Part shown: positions 1 to 5,374 of the stretch, one piece after another | Layout: each line of letters begins with the position of its first letter | Numbering within the stretch: position 1 is the first letter of the stretch | Assembly: GCA_035534995.1 (NCBI GenBank) | Contig: DATLQX010000293.1 | Span: forward strand, 1-7,057 | Direction: 5' to 3' | DNA length: 7,057 nt | Source of the DNA: JANWHV01 sp035534995 | GTDB lineage: Bacteria > Chloroflexota > UBA5177 > JANWHV01 | Made by a program: the position numbers and the translations under genes | Notes under the pieces: generated by a model | What the model saw: the letters and a program-made list of their open reading frames with translations, nothing else | Databases searched by the model: none | Told to the model about the DNA's origin: nothing

Positions 1-121
1 TCTCAACCTCGTTATACACGGGGATAACCAGGGAAAGGTCAACGCGCTGAGGGCGCGACTTCAGCGGGAGCGGTTCTCCCAGGACGTCTGGACGCACCGC
101 GGGGGCCAGGTCTACGCTCAT
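1..121 (-). CDS. Family 2 glycosyltransferase, N-terminal fragment (cut by left edge)
   Basis: Reading the minus strand from the ATG at 121 gives 40 codons with no stop before the window ends. After a proline-rich leader of about 27 residues the sequence runs VDLSLVIPVYNEVE. This is the first beta strand and nucleotide-binding loop (IPVYNE) of GT-A fold family 2 glycosyltransferases such as polyprenyl-phosphate mannosyl/glucosyl transferases. Those enzymes move a sugar from a nucleotide donor to a lipid carrier or glycan at the inner face of the membrane. The DxD motif and catalytic residues lie outside the window, so donor and acceptor cannot be named. The frame is open upstream to a stop at 184-182 but has no other ATG, so 121 is the best start. 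A GGAG at 136-133 is a rather distant ribosome site (11 bases). The start overlaps the stop of a six-codon mini-ORF as ATGA. The gene lies 104 bases after the MFS gene on the same strand. Confidence 0.85.
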   Translation of the reverse strand, partial: MSVDLAPAVRPDVLGEPLPLKSRPQRVDLSLVIPVYNEVE

Positions 122-138
122 CTCGCGTATTGCTCCAT
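118..138 (-). other. Possible six-codon leader ORF (MEQYAR) overlapping the glycosyltransferase start
   Basis: On the minus strand an ATG at 138-136 opens six codons and stops with TGA at 120-118. The stop overlaps the glycosyltransferase ATG in the four-base ATGA arrangement typical of translational coupling. A GGAGAG at 147-142 lies just upstream and is a better-placed ribosome site than the one available to the glycosyltransferase itself. This may be a leader peptide through which ribosomes re-initiate, or it may be chance. The geometry is seen directly; the role is inference. Confidence 0.3.
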
Positions 139-150
139 TGTCTCTCCGCC

Positions 151-166
151 GGCGGCCCGCGCCGCC
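151..166 (-). repeat. GC-only hairpin in the glycosyltransferase leader
   Basis: GGCGGC at 151-156 and GCCGCC at 161-166 are perfect inverted repeats around a four-base loop. No T-run follows on either strand, so it does not look like an intrinsic terminator. In the minus-strand transcript it would fold immediately upstream of the GGAGAG ribosome site, so it could affect translation initiation or simply mark the end of the MFS message. Confidence 0.35.
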
Positions 167-205
167 AAGCGCCGCTGCCGACTAGCCATGATTGGTACGG
201 TTGCT

Positions 206-214
206 AGTATAGCA
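206..214 (-). promoter_or_regulatory. Extended -10 promoter candidate for the glycosyltransferase gene
   Basis: The minus strand reads TGCTATACT from 214 to 206: the TG of an extended -10 followed by TATACT, which matches five of six bases of the sigma-70 consensus TATAAT. No good -35 hexamer is found 16-18 bases upstream, which is acceptable for extended -10 promoters. The predicted transcript would start near 199 and have a leader of about 78 bases. The box starts 12 bases after the MFS stop codon. It is embedded in a short inverted repeat (GCTA/TAGC). Confidence 0.4.
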
Positions 215-225
215 GTGATACCGCG

Positions 226-1572
226 TTATGGGGTTGCTTCCGCGGAAGATCCATCATGCAGGCGTAAGGCGGCATACACGCCGCTGACCAGCAGCAGCAG
301 CCCCGCGCCAGTGAAGAGAGTATCGACGGCACCCCAGCGCATGCCCAGCCAATTGGTATGGAGATTGGCAGGAAGGCTGCTGGCAATGTAGCCGGAGACG
401 GCCATGGACACGAGAATCGCCAGGGTGAGCGCCGGTCCCAGCACGGAAAAGACCCTACCAACCAGAGCATCCGGCGTCACCCGAAGAACCAGCGGGACCA
501 GGGATGAGTTGACCGCCGCGATGGGGAAGCCCAGGACAAAGATCACCGCCGCCGCGGGCGCGAACGCGGTCAGGCGGGAATAGAGCGCGAACAGCACTCC
601 CATCGCCAACAGGCCCAGCCAGATCGTGCGTTGCACCCCCAACCTCAAGGCGATCGTTCCTGCTAGAAGGGAGCCGAGCAGTAGCCCCGCGCCCTCAACT
701 GCTGAAAGGGCGCCATAGAGACGGAGCGGTGCGTGCAAATTGCGGGTGAGAAAAAAGATATCCAGTGTATTCAGTGCCCCAGCGCCCAATGACGCTACCA
801 CGGCCGCGACCAGCAGGGTGGTCAGGGTACGATTGCCGGCGAAGAAGCGCAGCCCTTCCAGCAACTCGCCCCAGAAGCCCCTGGCGTTTCGGCTTCGTAC
901 CTTCATCGGTACCGGCACCCGTATGCTCCGTATCGCCAACCAGGAGACAGCGAAGGAGAGGGCATTGAAGGTCAGGGCCGGACCGGCGCCGACCGTGAAG
1001 AACACGACCGTGCCCAGGGGTGGGCCGATAAGCAAGGTGACGCTGCCGGCGGCCTGGGTCATGCCCGAGGCGCGGGGTAGATCGGCCGCCGGCATCAGGT
1101 CACCCAAAATCCCCATTTTGGCCGGACTGAAGAATTGGGAGCACGATCCTGTAAGAAGCGCTACGAGGTAGACGCTTCCCAGAGCCCAGGCGGTGGACGG
1201 GTGTACGGAGCCAAGGAAGGGCAAGCTGACAATGCCAGTGAGGAAGGCAAGCAGGACTATCAGACCGGTGCGCAGCGCATCCATCAACATCATGGTGCGA
1301 CGGCGGTCCCAGCGGTCCACGAAAACACCGGCGAACGGTCCCACCAGCAGGTCGGGTAGGGCCGCCGCCGCCAGCACACCGCTCATGGCCAGCGGCGCCC
1401 ATGACTGCCCTCGGGCTACCCCGGTGACGATCCAGAGAGCAAGCGTGGTATTGAACGCCATATCCCCGAGGCCGGAGATGGCCTGACCGGTCCAGAGCAG
1501 GGCGAAGGAGCGATTGATAAGCAGTGCATGCCGCACCCGAGGCACGGCGTCAGGCGCGGCGATACCTTGCAC
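226..1572 (-). CDS. MFS transporter, 12-helix efflux-type (MFS_3/macrolide-efflux-like)
   Basis: This is a 448-residue integral membrane permease that probably uses the proton gradient to export small molecules; the substrate cannot be told from sequence. About twelve hydrophobic helices are visible: six at roughly residues 23-45, 60-83, 95-118, 127-147, 171-193 and 197-215, a cytoplasmic loop at 216-250, then six more up to about 436. The loop between helices 2 and 3 holds the MFS motif A as GVFVDRWDRRR (82-92). The stretch FSPAKMGILGDLMP with the following GPPLG (183-187) is typical of the EntS/macrolide-efflux branch. The length is normal for the family. I chose the GTG at 1572 because GGAGGG lies six bases upstream and the transporter homology begins about 17 residues later. 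The longer reading from an ATG at 1770 would add 66 residues of non-membrane sequence running through the intergenic region. It lies downstream of osmC on the same strand, but a terminator separates them. Confidence 0.92.
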   Translation of the reverse strand: MQGIAAPDAVPRVRHALLINRSFALLWTGQAISGLGDMAFNTTLALWIVTGVARGQSWAPLAMSGVLAAAALPDLLVGPFAGVFVDRWDRRRTMMLMDALRTGLIVLLAFLTGIVSLPFLGSVHPSTAWALGSVYLVALLTGSCSQFFSPAKMGILGDLMPAADLPRASGMTQAAGSVTLLIGPPLGTVVFFTVGAGPALTFNALSFAVSWLAIRSIRVPVPMKVRSRNARGFWGELLEGLRFFAGNRTLTTLLVAAVVASLGAGALNTLDIFFLTRNLHAPLRLYGALSAVEGAGLLLGSLLAGTIALRLGVQRTIWLGLLAMGVLFALYSRLTAFAPAAAVIFVLGFPIAAVNSSLVPLVLRVTPDALVGRVFSVLGPALTLAILVSMAVSGYIASSLPANLHTNWLGMRWGAVDTLFTGAGLLLLVSGVYAALRLHDGSSAEATP

Positions 1573-1576
1573 GGTG

Positions 1577-1584
1577 CCCCCTCC
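1577..1584 (-). promoter_or_regulatory. Ribosome binding site deciding the GTG start of the MFS gene
   Basis: The minus strand reads GGAGGGGG from 1584 to 1577, four bases before the GTG at 1572-1570, with its GGAGGG core six bases away. It is the only strong Shine-Dalgarno match near the start of the transporter homology. It therefore supports the GTG over upstream ATG codons. Confidence 0.7.
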
Positions 1585-1599
1585 ACAGCTTGATTCTAC

Positions 1600-1636
1600 T
1601 GTATCGCAAGCGTGGCCGAGAGTCCGACGCGATACA
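1600..1636. promoter_or_regulatory. Inverted repeat upstream of the MFS gene, possible operator
   Basis: TGTATCGC at 1600-1607 and GCGATACA at 1629-1636 are perfect 8-base inverted repeats separated by 21 bases, with their centres 29 bases apart. They sit 28-64 bases upstream of the MFS GTG start. The proximal arm overlaps a weak -10-like sequence (TAGAAT on the minus strand, 1598-1593). This is the expected place for a repressor controlling an efflux pump. A further ATCGC lies at 1643-1647. No regulator gene is next to it in the window, so the regulator is unknown and the repeat could be chance. Confidence 0.35.
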
Positions 1637-1771
1637 TGGGAAATCGCGCCCAGGAGCATCGTCCACGGTAAATCAGGTACCGAGGGGACGCGGAAATAGT
1701 TCCCTGCCACCGTAATCTGTAGACTGGGCGACCTGAAGCGTGGGTGTGCCGTGCTTGTCCTGACACACAAG

Positions 1772-1806
1772 AGCTAGGTGGGCGCGCACCGCGCGCCAAC
1801 CTAGCT
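1772..1806 (-). terminator. Hairpin terminator at the end of osmC
   Basis: The arms 1772-1787 and 1791-1806 are 16 bases long and pair at 15 of 16 positions (the mismatch is 1780 with 1798), with a three-base loop ACC. In the minus-strand transcript the stem is followed by CTCTTGTGTG, a modest U-rich tail. On the plus strand no U-run follows, so the orientation is that of osmC. The osmC stop codon TAG (1803-1801) lies inside the stem. The weak tail means termination may be partial, or the structure may mainly protect the 3' end of the message. Confidence 0.7.
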
Positions 1807-2247
1807 GTCCAGAGTTGCCTTCAGATTGATGGCAACATTCCCCCGGAGGGCGTTCGAGACCGGACAACTCTGCTCCCCCTCACGGGCCGCCGCCGCGAAA
1901 CCTGCCTGGTCCAGACCCGGCACCCGCCCATGAACCTCAAGATCCATTTCGGCGATCTTGAAGCCGCCTTCGACGGGGGCGAAGTGGGCGACCGCGCTGA
2001 CTTCCAGCTTGGTAGCCGGGGTGCCTTTCCCAGCCAGGACGTGCGAAAAGGCCATCGCGTAGCAGGCGGCGTGGGCGGCCGCGATCAACTCCTCCGGGCT
2101 TGTGCTTCCCGGCGTCCGCTCGGTGCGTCCAGCCCAGGTGACGGGCAGGGGGCCCGCCGCTCCGCTGGCCAGTGAGAAACTCCCCTTGCCGTGAATGAGA
2201 TCGCCTTCCCAGGCCGCGTTCGCGGTACTCAGTACGTCCTTTGCCAT
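1801..2247 (-). CDS. osmC: OsmC/Ohr-family peroxiredoxin, OsmC type
   Basis: This is a 148-residue cytoplasmic thiol peroxidase that reduces organic and inorganic hydroperoxides with a pair of reactive cysteines. The two family motifs are present: SPEELIAAAHAACYAM with Cys62 (the peroxidatic position) and EGEQSCPVSNAL with Cys128 (the resolving position). The supporting Glu of the first motif is at 53. The start TWAGRTERTPGSTSPEE and the length are typical of the OsmC subfamily rather than Ohr. The start at 2247 is fixed by a perfect AGGAGG seven bases upstream. A longer reading from 2622 would run backwards through the divergent spacer and into recQ and is not credible. The gene is divergent from recQ and ends in a hairpin that contains its stop codon. 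OsmC genes are usually induced by osmotic, peroxide or stationary-phase stress, but no regulator site can be named here. Confidence 0.95.
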   Translation of the reverse strand: MAKDVLSTANAAWEGDLIHGKGSFSLASGAAGPLPVTWAGRTERTPGSTSPEELIAAAHAACYAMAFSHVLAGKGTPATKLEVSAVAHFAPVEGGFKIAEMDLEVHGRVPGLDQAGFAAAAREGEQSCPVSNALRGNVAINLKATLDS

Positions 2248-2254
2248 GATGCTA

Positions 2255-2260
2255 CCTCCT
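2255..2260 (-). promoter_or_regulatory. Consensus ribosome binding site of osmC
   Basis: The minus strand reads AGGAGG from 2260 to 2255, seven bases before the ATG at 2247. This perfect anti-16S match implies high translation and fixes the osmC start. Confidence 0.85.
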
Positions 2261-2316
2261 TTGGATGGGCTGCCCCGGATGAGGCTCGGCCTTCTTTTAG
2301 GATAGCCATCCGTGGG

Positions 2317-2322
2317 ATTATC
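2317..2322 (-). promoter_or_regulatory. Candidate -10 box for osmC
   Basis: GATAAT on the minus strand (2322 to 2317) matches five of six bases of TATAAT and would give a leader of about 60 bases. No convincing -35 hexamer lies 16-18 bases upstream. A weaker alternative, TATCCT, is read on the minus strand just downstream. The box overlaps the candidate recQ -35 on the other strand. Confidence 0.3.
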
Positions 2323-2349
2323 GGCACCAAGGTCATCCTCCGCTACACT
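2321..2349 (+). promoter_or_regulatory. Candidate promoter for recQ and the downstream ALDH gene
   Basis: TCGGCA at 2321-2326 (four of six to TTGACA) and TACACT at 2344-2349 (four of six to TATAAT) are separated by 17 bases. Transcription would start near 2356, leaving a leader of about 45 bases before the ATG at 2401. Its -35 lies over the candidate osmC -10 of the opposite strand, so the two promoters might interfere. This is a weak match in a high-GC genome. Confidence 0.3.
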
Positions 2350-2387
2350 GGAGACTACCTGGCGAGACATCACGGTGACTGGGGTAA

Positions 2388-2394
2388 GAGAGGA
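2388..2394 (+). promoter_or_regulatory. Ribosome binding site deciding the recQ start
   Basis: GAGAGGA lies six bases before the ATG at 2401. The in-frame ATG at 2191 would produce 70 more residues encoded antisense to the first codons of osmC and through the promoter spacer, which is unlikely. Confidence 0.65.
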
Positions 2395-2400
2395 CGCGGG

Positions 2401-5340
2401 ATGAGTGAGGCACGGGCGGTGGTAGCCGAGTCTCGCTGGCCCGCGAGCTTGACGAGCCACGGCTTGTGTCTCGAATCGTCCGATCAGCCGGAGCGGTGGC
2501 CGGTTCGGGTGAGGACCGGGCTGGCCATGCTGGCGGTGGGAGAGGACGGGCCGCTGGCGGGGCTGGCCGTCTTGACGGCCCTCAATCCCAACGGCCCGGA
2601 GGTCGCCAGCCTGACCGAACACGACCTCTGGGCTCGCCTGACCCTGGAAAACGGAGACGCCCTTTCGGCCCTGGCCTTGACTCGAAGCCGGCAGGCGCGG
2701 AGGGATTCGGCGCCGACTCGTTTGATCAGCATCACGGCCCTCCTGGCCGTCGGCGACCGCGCGGCGGTCGAAGCCGAACTGGCCGCGATGCGTCCTCTGG
2801 GTAACGAGCGCTCGCTCGGGCCGTATCTGGCCGAGGGTCTCCTGGCCCTTCTGGATCTCGACTGGGAAGCCGCCGAGGAGCGTTTCCGCGCCGCCGAGAG
2901 CATTATGGCGAGCGCGCAGGGGGTCCGCGGGCTGGCGCGGGCGCTCGAAGGCGCGGGAAACCGGGAGGAAGCGGCGGCGGTGCTGGCCGATGGGGCACGG
3001 GTCGCCCTTGGTGAGACCGCTCCCGAACTCCTGGCCGCCCTGGCGGCGTTGCGCGAGAGTATGGGGGAGCCCGATGCCGCGACCGCCGCCAGGGCGGCGC
3101 GCGATGCCGCCGTGGCCTCGCTGGCGGAACGGCTGGTCGTCGAACTGGCGTCGCTGCGAGCAGGACGCGGAGTCCGCCGAGCCCCACGCCAGACCTCTTC
3201 CCTTGCTGCCCCGCCGCCGGTTCAGCGGGCCGACAGCCCATGGCTAATCGGCGCGGGCTCGTCATTGGAGGACGCCGCGCCCGAACTGGAACAGGCATTG
3301 TTCGAGCATTTTGGCCATGCCCGTTTCCGCGCCGGCCAGGCGGCGGTGCTCCGCGCCTTGCTGGTTGAGGAGCAGGATACGCTGGCGGTGATGCCCACCG
3401 GCGCGGGAAAGTCGCTGTGTTTTCAATTGCCTGCCCTCTTGCTTGATGGATTGGTGTTGGTCATTTCACCGCTGATTGCCTTGATGACCGATCAGCTTGC
3501 CGGGCTGAATACGGTGACGGCCCTGGCCGACCGAGCGACGGCAATCAACAGCACCCTGGATGGCCAGGAGCTGGATCGCCGCCTCCGCGGGCTGGCCGCG
3601 GGCAACTTTCGCCTGGTGTATGTGGCGCCGGAGCGGTTGCGCCAGGTTTCCCTCTTGCGGGCGCTCCGCGGGGCCGGCGTATCACTCTTGGTGGTCGATG
3701 AGGCGCACTGCCTCAGTCTCTGGGGTCACCAGTTCCGTCCCGACTATCTGGCGGTGGGCGAGGCGGCGGCGTTGCTGGGCTCGCCGCGCATCCTGGCGGT
3801 CACCGCGACCGCTACCCCCGCGATACAGGAGGAGGTGGCGCGGACCCTGGGGAGGGCGCTGCGACTCGTCCGGACGGGGGTGCTTCGCGACAACCTCTTC
3901 CTGGAGGTGCGGCGGTTGGCCGGCGAGGCGGAGAAGCGCCAAACCCTGATCGCCTTCTGCCGCGCCGCCCGCGGCAGCGGCATTGTCTATATCAACAACC
4001 GGGCCAAATGCGAACAGTTCGCTACCCTCCTGCGCCGGAATGGGGTGCAGGCGTCGCATTATCATGCCGCGATGGGGGTGGAGGAGCGCGCCGAAACCCA
4101 GCAGCGGTTCATGACCGGCAGGATTCGCGTGCTGGTGGCCACCATTGCCTTCGGGATGGGAGTGAACAAGCGCGATATTCGCTTCATCGTCCATTATCAG
4201 CCCAGCCAGTCCCTGGAGGCATACGTACAGGAGGCAGGACGCGCGGGCCGGGATGGGGCGCCCGCGCACGCGCTCTTGCTGTCCACTCCGGCGGACAAGG
4301 GTCTCCTGAGCCGCCACATGCATGGAGACCAGGTGACTCTGGCCGGACTGCGGGCTCTTTACGGATGGGCGCGGAGCGCCATCCGGGCCGCCGGAGGCGG
4401 GCCAATCGACCTCGCGGAGCTGGAGGATCAGGATGCATCGCCGGGTAAGGGTGAGGTGGCCGGCCGGGTAGGGCTGTCGATGCTTGAGCGGGCCGGCTAT
4501 CTCAGCCGCGGCCTCGATTGCCCGCGCGCGTTTATCCTTCAGACCATCGGGACGCCCGCCTGCGCCGGCGATCCGCGGCTAGCGGACCTGGTATCACGCC
4601 ATGGCCTTGGCCCGGATCGTTCAACCACGGTTTCCGCGCCGGCTCTGGCCTCTACCCTTGCGGTCCCCGTCGACGCGGTGGAGGATACCCTCCTGGATTG
4701 GCAGGACGCGGGCGTAATCCGGTGTCGCTCAGGGAAGCGGGGTGCCCTGCTGCGGCTGATCGAGCCGCCGCCGCCCGAAGGGGGTGGGCGCCTGGAAGCC
4801 ATTCTGGCCACCCAAGAGGCCGTAAGCGAGGAACGGATCCGCGCCCTGATGCGGTACAGCGAGGCCACGGGTTGCCGCAACGCGGTGATCGCCCGCTATT
4901 TTGGCGAGGAGGACGTACCCGGTGTGAGCGAGGCGGGCTGTGGCCGGTGTGACCGCTGCGTTCCCGAGGGCCGGCGGACGGTCGAACCGCCTACATCCGA
5001 ACCGGGGCCACGCTTGCGCTGGGAGGGGCCCGACCTTGCTCCCGATCAGGCGATTCTTGCCCTGGTGGCGACCCTCCCGTACGCCGCCGGACGAAGCGGT
5101 CTGGCGAACATTCTCCACGGCGCCGCCACGACGCCGATTGGCCCTGATCGCTGCGCTTTACATGGCTATCTGCGCCGGATGCCGGTCAAGGCGATCATCG
5201 CCGAGGTTGACGCATTGCTCCAGGAAGGGCTGCTGGCTCAGGCGAAGGCCCAGAAGTATCCCACTGTATCGCTGAGCGAGCGTGGACGCGAGCGCATGGC
5301 GGCTAGCGGATCGGGCGCATCCGCGGTACCTTCCAGATAG
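2401..5340 (+). CDS. recQ: RecQ-family ATP-dependent 3'-5' DNA helicase with N-terminal TPR-like extension
   Basis: This is a 979-residue DNA helicase expected to unwind forks, D-loops and recombination intermediates using ATP. In order: about 290 residues of alanine/leucine-rich TPR-like helices (35-255) and a linker; motif 0 FRAGQ (309-313); Walker A GAGKS (334-338, Lys337); motif Ia SPLIALMTDQ (356-365); DEAH (433-436) with the RecQ aromatic loop up to about 449; motif III TATATP (468-473); motif IV (526-534); motif V IAFGMGVNKRD (582-592); motif VI QEAGRAGRDG (610-619); an insert (about 640-800) of winged-helix-like segments; zinc site Cys825, Cys847, Cys850, Cys853; and a C-terminal winged helix (880-967). 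There is no HRDC domain. E. coli RecQ has about 610 residues. The start at 2401 has GAGAGGA six bases upstream; an in-frame ATG at 2191 would overlap osmC. The ALDH gene follows after 34 bases. Function of the extra domains is unknown. Confidence 0.97.
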   Translation: MSEARAVVAESRWPASLTSHGLCLESSDQPERWPVRVRTGLAMLAVGEDGPLAGLAVLTALNPNGPEVASLTEHDLWARLTLENGDALSALALTRSRQARRDSAPTRLISITALLAVGDRAAVEAELAAMRPLGNERSLGPYLAEGLLALLDLDWEAAEERFRAAESIMASAQGVRGLARALEGAGNREEAAAVLADGARVALGETAPELLAALAALRESMGEPDAATAARAARDAAVASLAERLVVELASLRAGRGVRRAPRQTSSLAAPPPVQRADSPWLIGAGSSLEDAAPELEQALFEHFGHARFRAGQAAVLRALLVEEQDTLAVMPTGAGKSLCFQLPALLLDGLVLVISPLIALMTDQLAGLNTVTALADRATAINSTLDGQELDRRLRGLAAGNFRLVYVAPERLRQVSLLRALRGAGVSLLVVDEAHCLSLWGHQFRPDYLAVGEAAALLGSPRILAVTATATPAIQEEVARTLGRALRLVRTGVLRDNLFLEVRRLAGEAEKRQTLIAFCRAARGSGIVYINNRAKCEQFATLLRRNGVQASHYHAAMGVEERAETQQRFMTGRIRVLVATIAFGMGVNKRDIRFIVHYQPSQSLEAYVQEAGRAGRDGAPAHALLLSTPADKGLLSRHMHGDQVTLAGLRALYGWARSAIRAAGGGPIDLAELEDQDASPGKGEVAGRVGLSMLERAGYLSRGLDCPRAFILQTIGTPACAGDPRLADLVSRHGLGPDRSTTVSAPALASTLAVPVDAVEDTLLDWQDAGVIRCRSGKRGALLRLIEPPPPEGGGRLEAILATQEAVSEERIRALMRYSEATGCRNAVIARYFGEEDVPGVSEAGCGRCDRCVPEGRRTVEPPTSEPGPRLRWEGPDLAPDQAILALVATLPYAAGRSGLANILHGAATTPIGPDRCALHGYLRRMPVKAIIAEVDALLQEGLLAQAKAQKYPTVSLSERGRERMAASGSGASAVPSR

Positions 5341-5374
5341 TGGTGCGCGGTCCCGGCGCGGAAGGAATAGCCTG

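Noticed and set aside
740..1171. 143-codon plus-strand ORF opposite the MFS gene
   Set aside because: Low-complexity arginine/alanine/proline-rich translation with no ribosome site. It is a shadow of the conserved membrane protein on the other strand.
1573..1770. N-terminal extension of the MFS protein from an ATG at 1770
   Set aside because: The 66 extra residues show no membrane segment or family similarity and have no good ribosome site. A strong GGAGGG precedes the GTG at 1572, right where the transporter begins.
1744..2175. 143-codon plus-strand ORF opposite osmC
   Set aside because: It is antisense to the conserved OsmC motifs, has no recognisable domain, and runs through the terminator hairpin.
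2191..2400. RecQ start at the upstream in-frame ATG (2191)
   Set aside because: It would be encoded antisense to the osmC start and through the divergent promoter spacer. The ATG at 2401 has a well-placed GAGAGGA.
2248..2622. OsmC N-terminal extension to 2622
   Set aside because: The extra 125 residues are antisense to the recQ start and the spacer. The ATG at 2247 has a perfect AGGAGG and gives the normal family length.
3682..4323. 213-codon minus-strand ORF inside recQ
   Set aside because: It is antisense to the helicase motifs, shows no recognisable family, and is a common shadow in high-GC coding DNA.
4008..4448. 146-codon plus-strand ORF in another frame of recQ
   Set aside because: It overlaps helicase motifs V and VI in the correct frame. 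Its own translation is glycine/arginine-rich and unlike any family.
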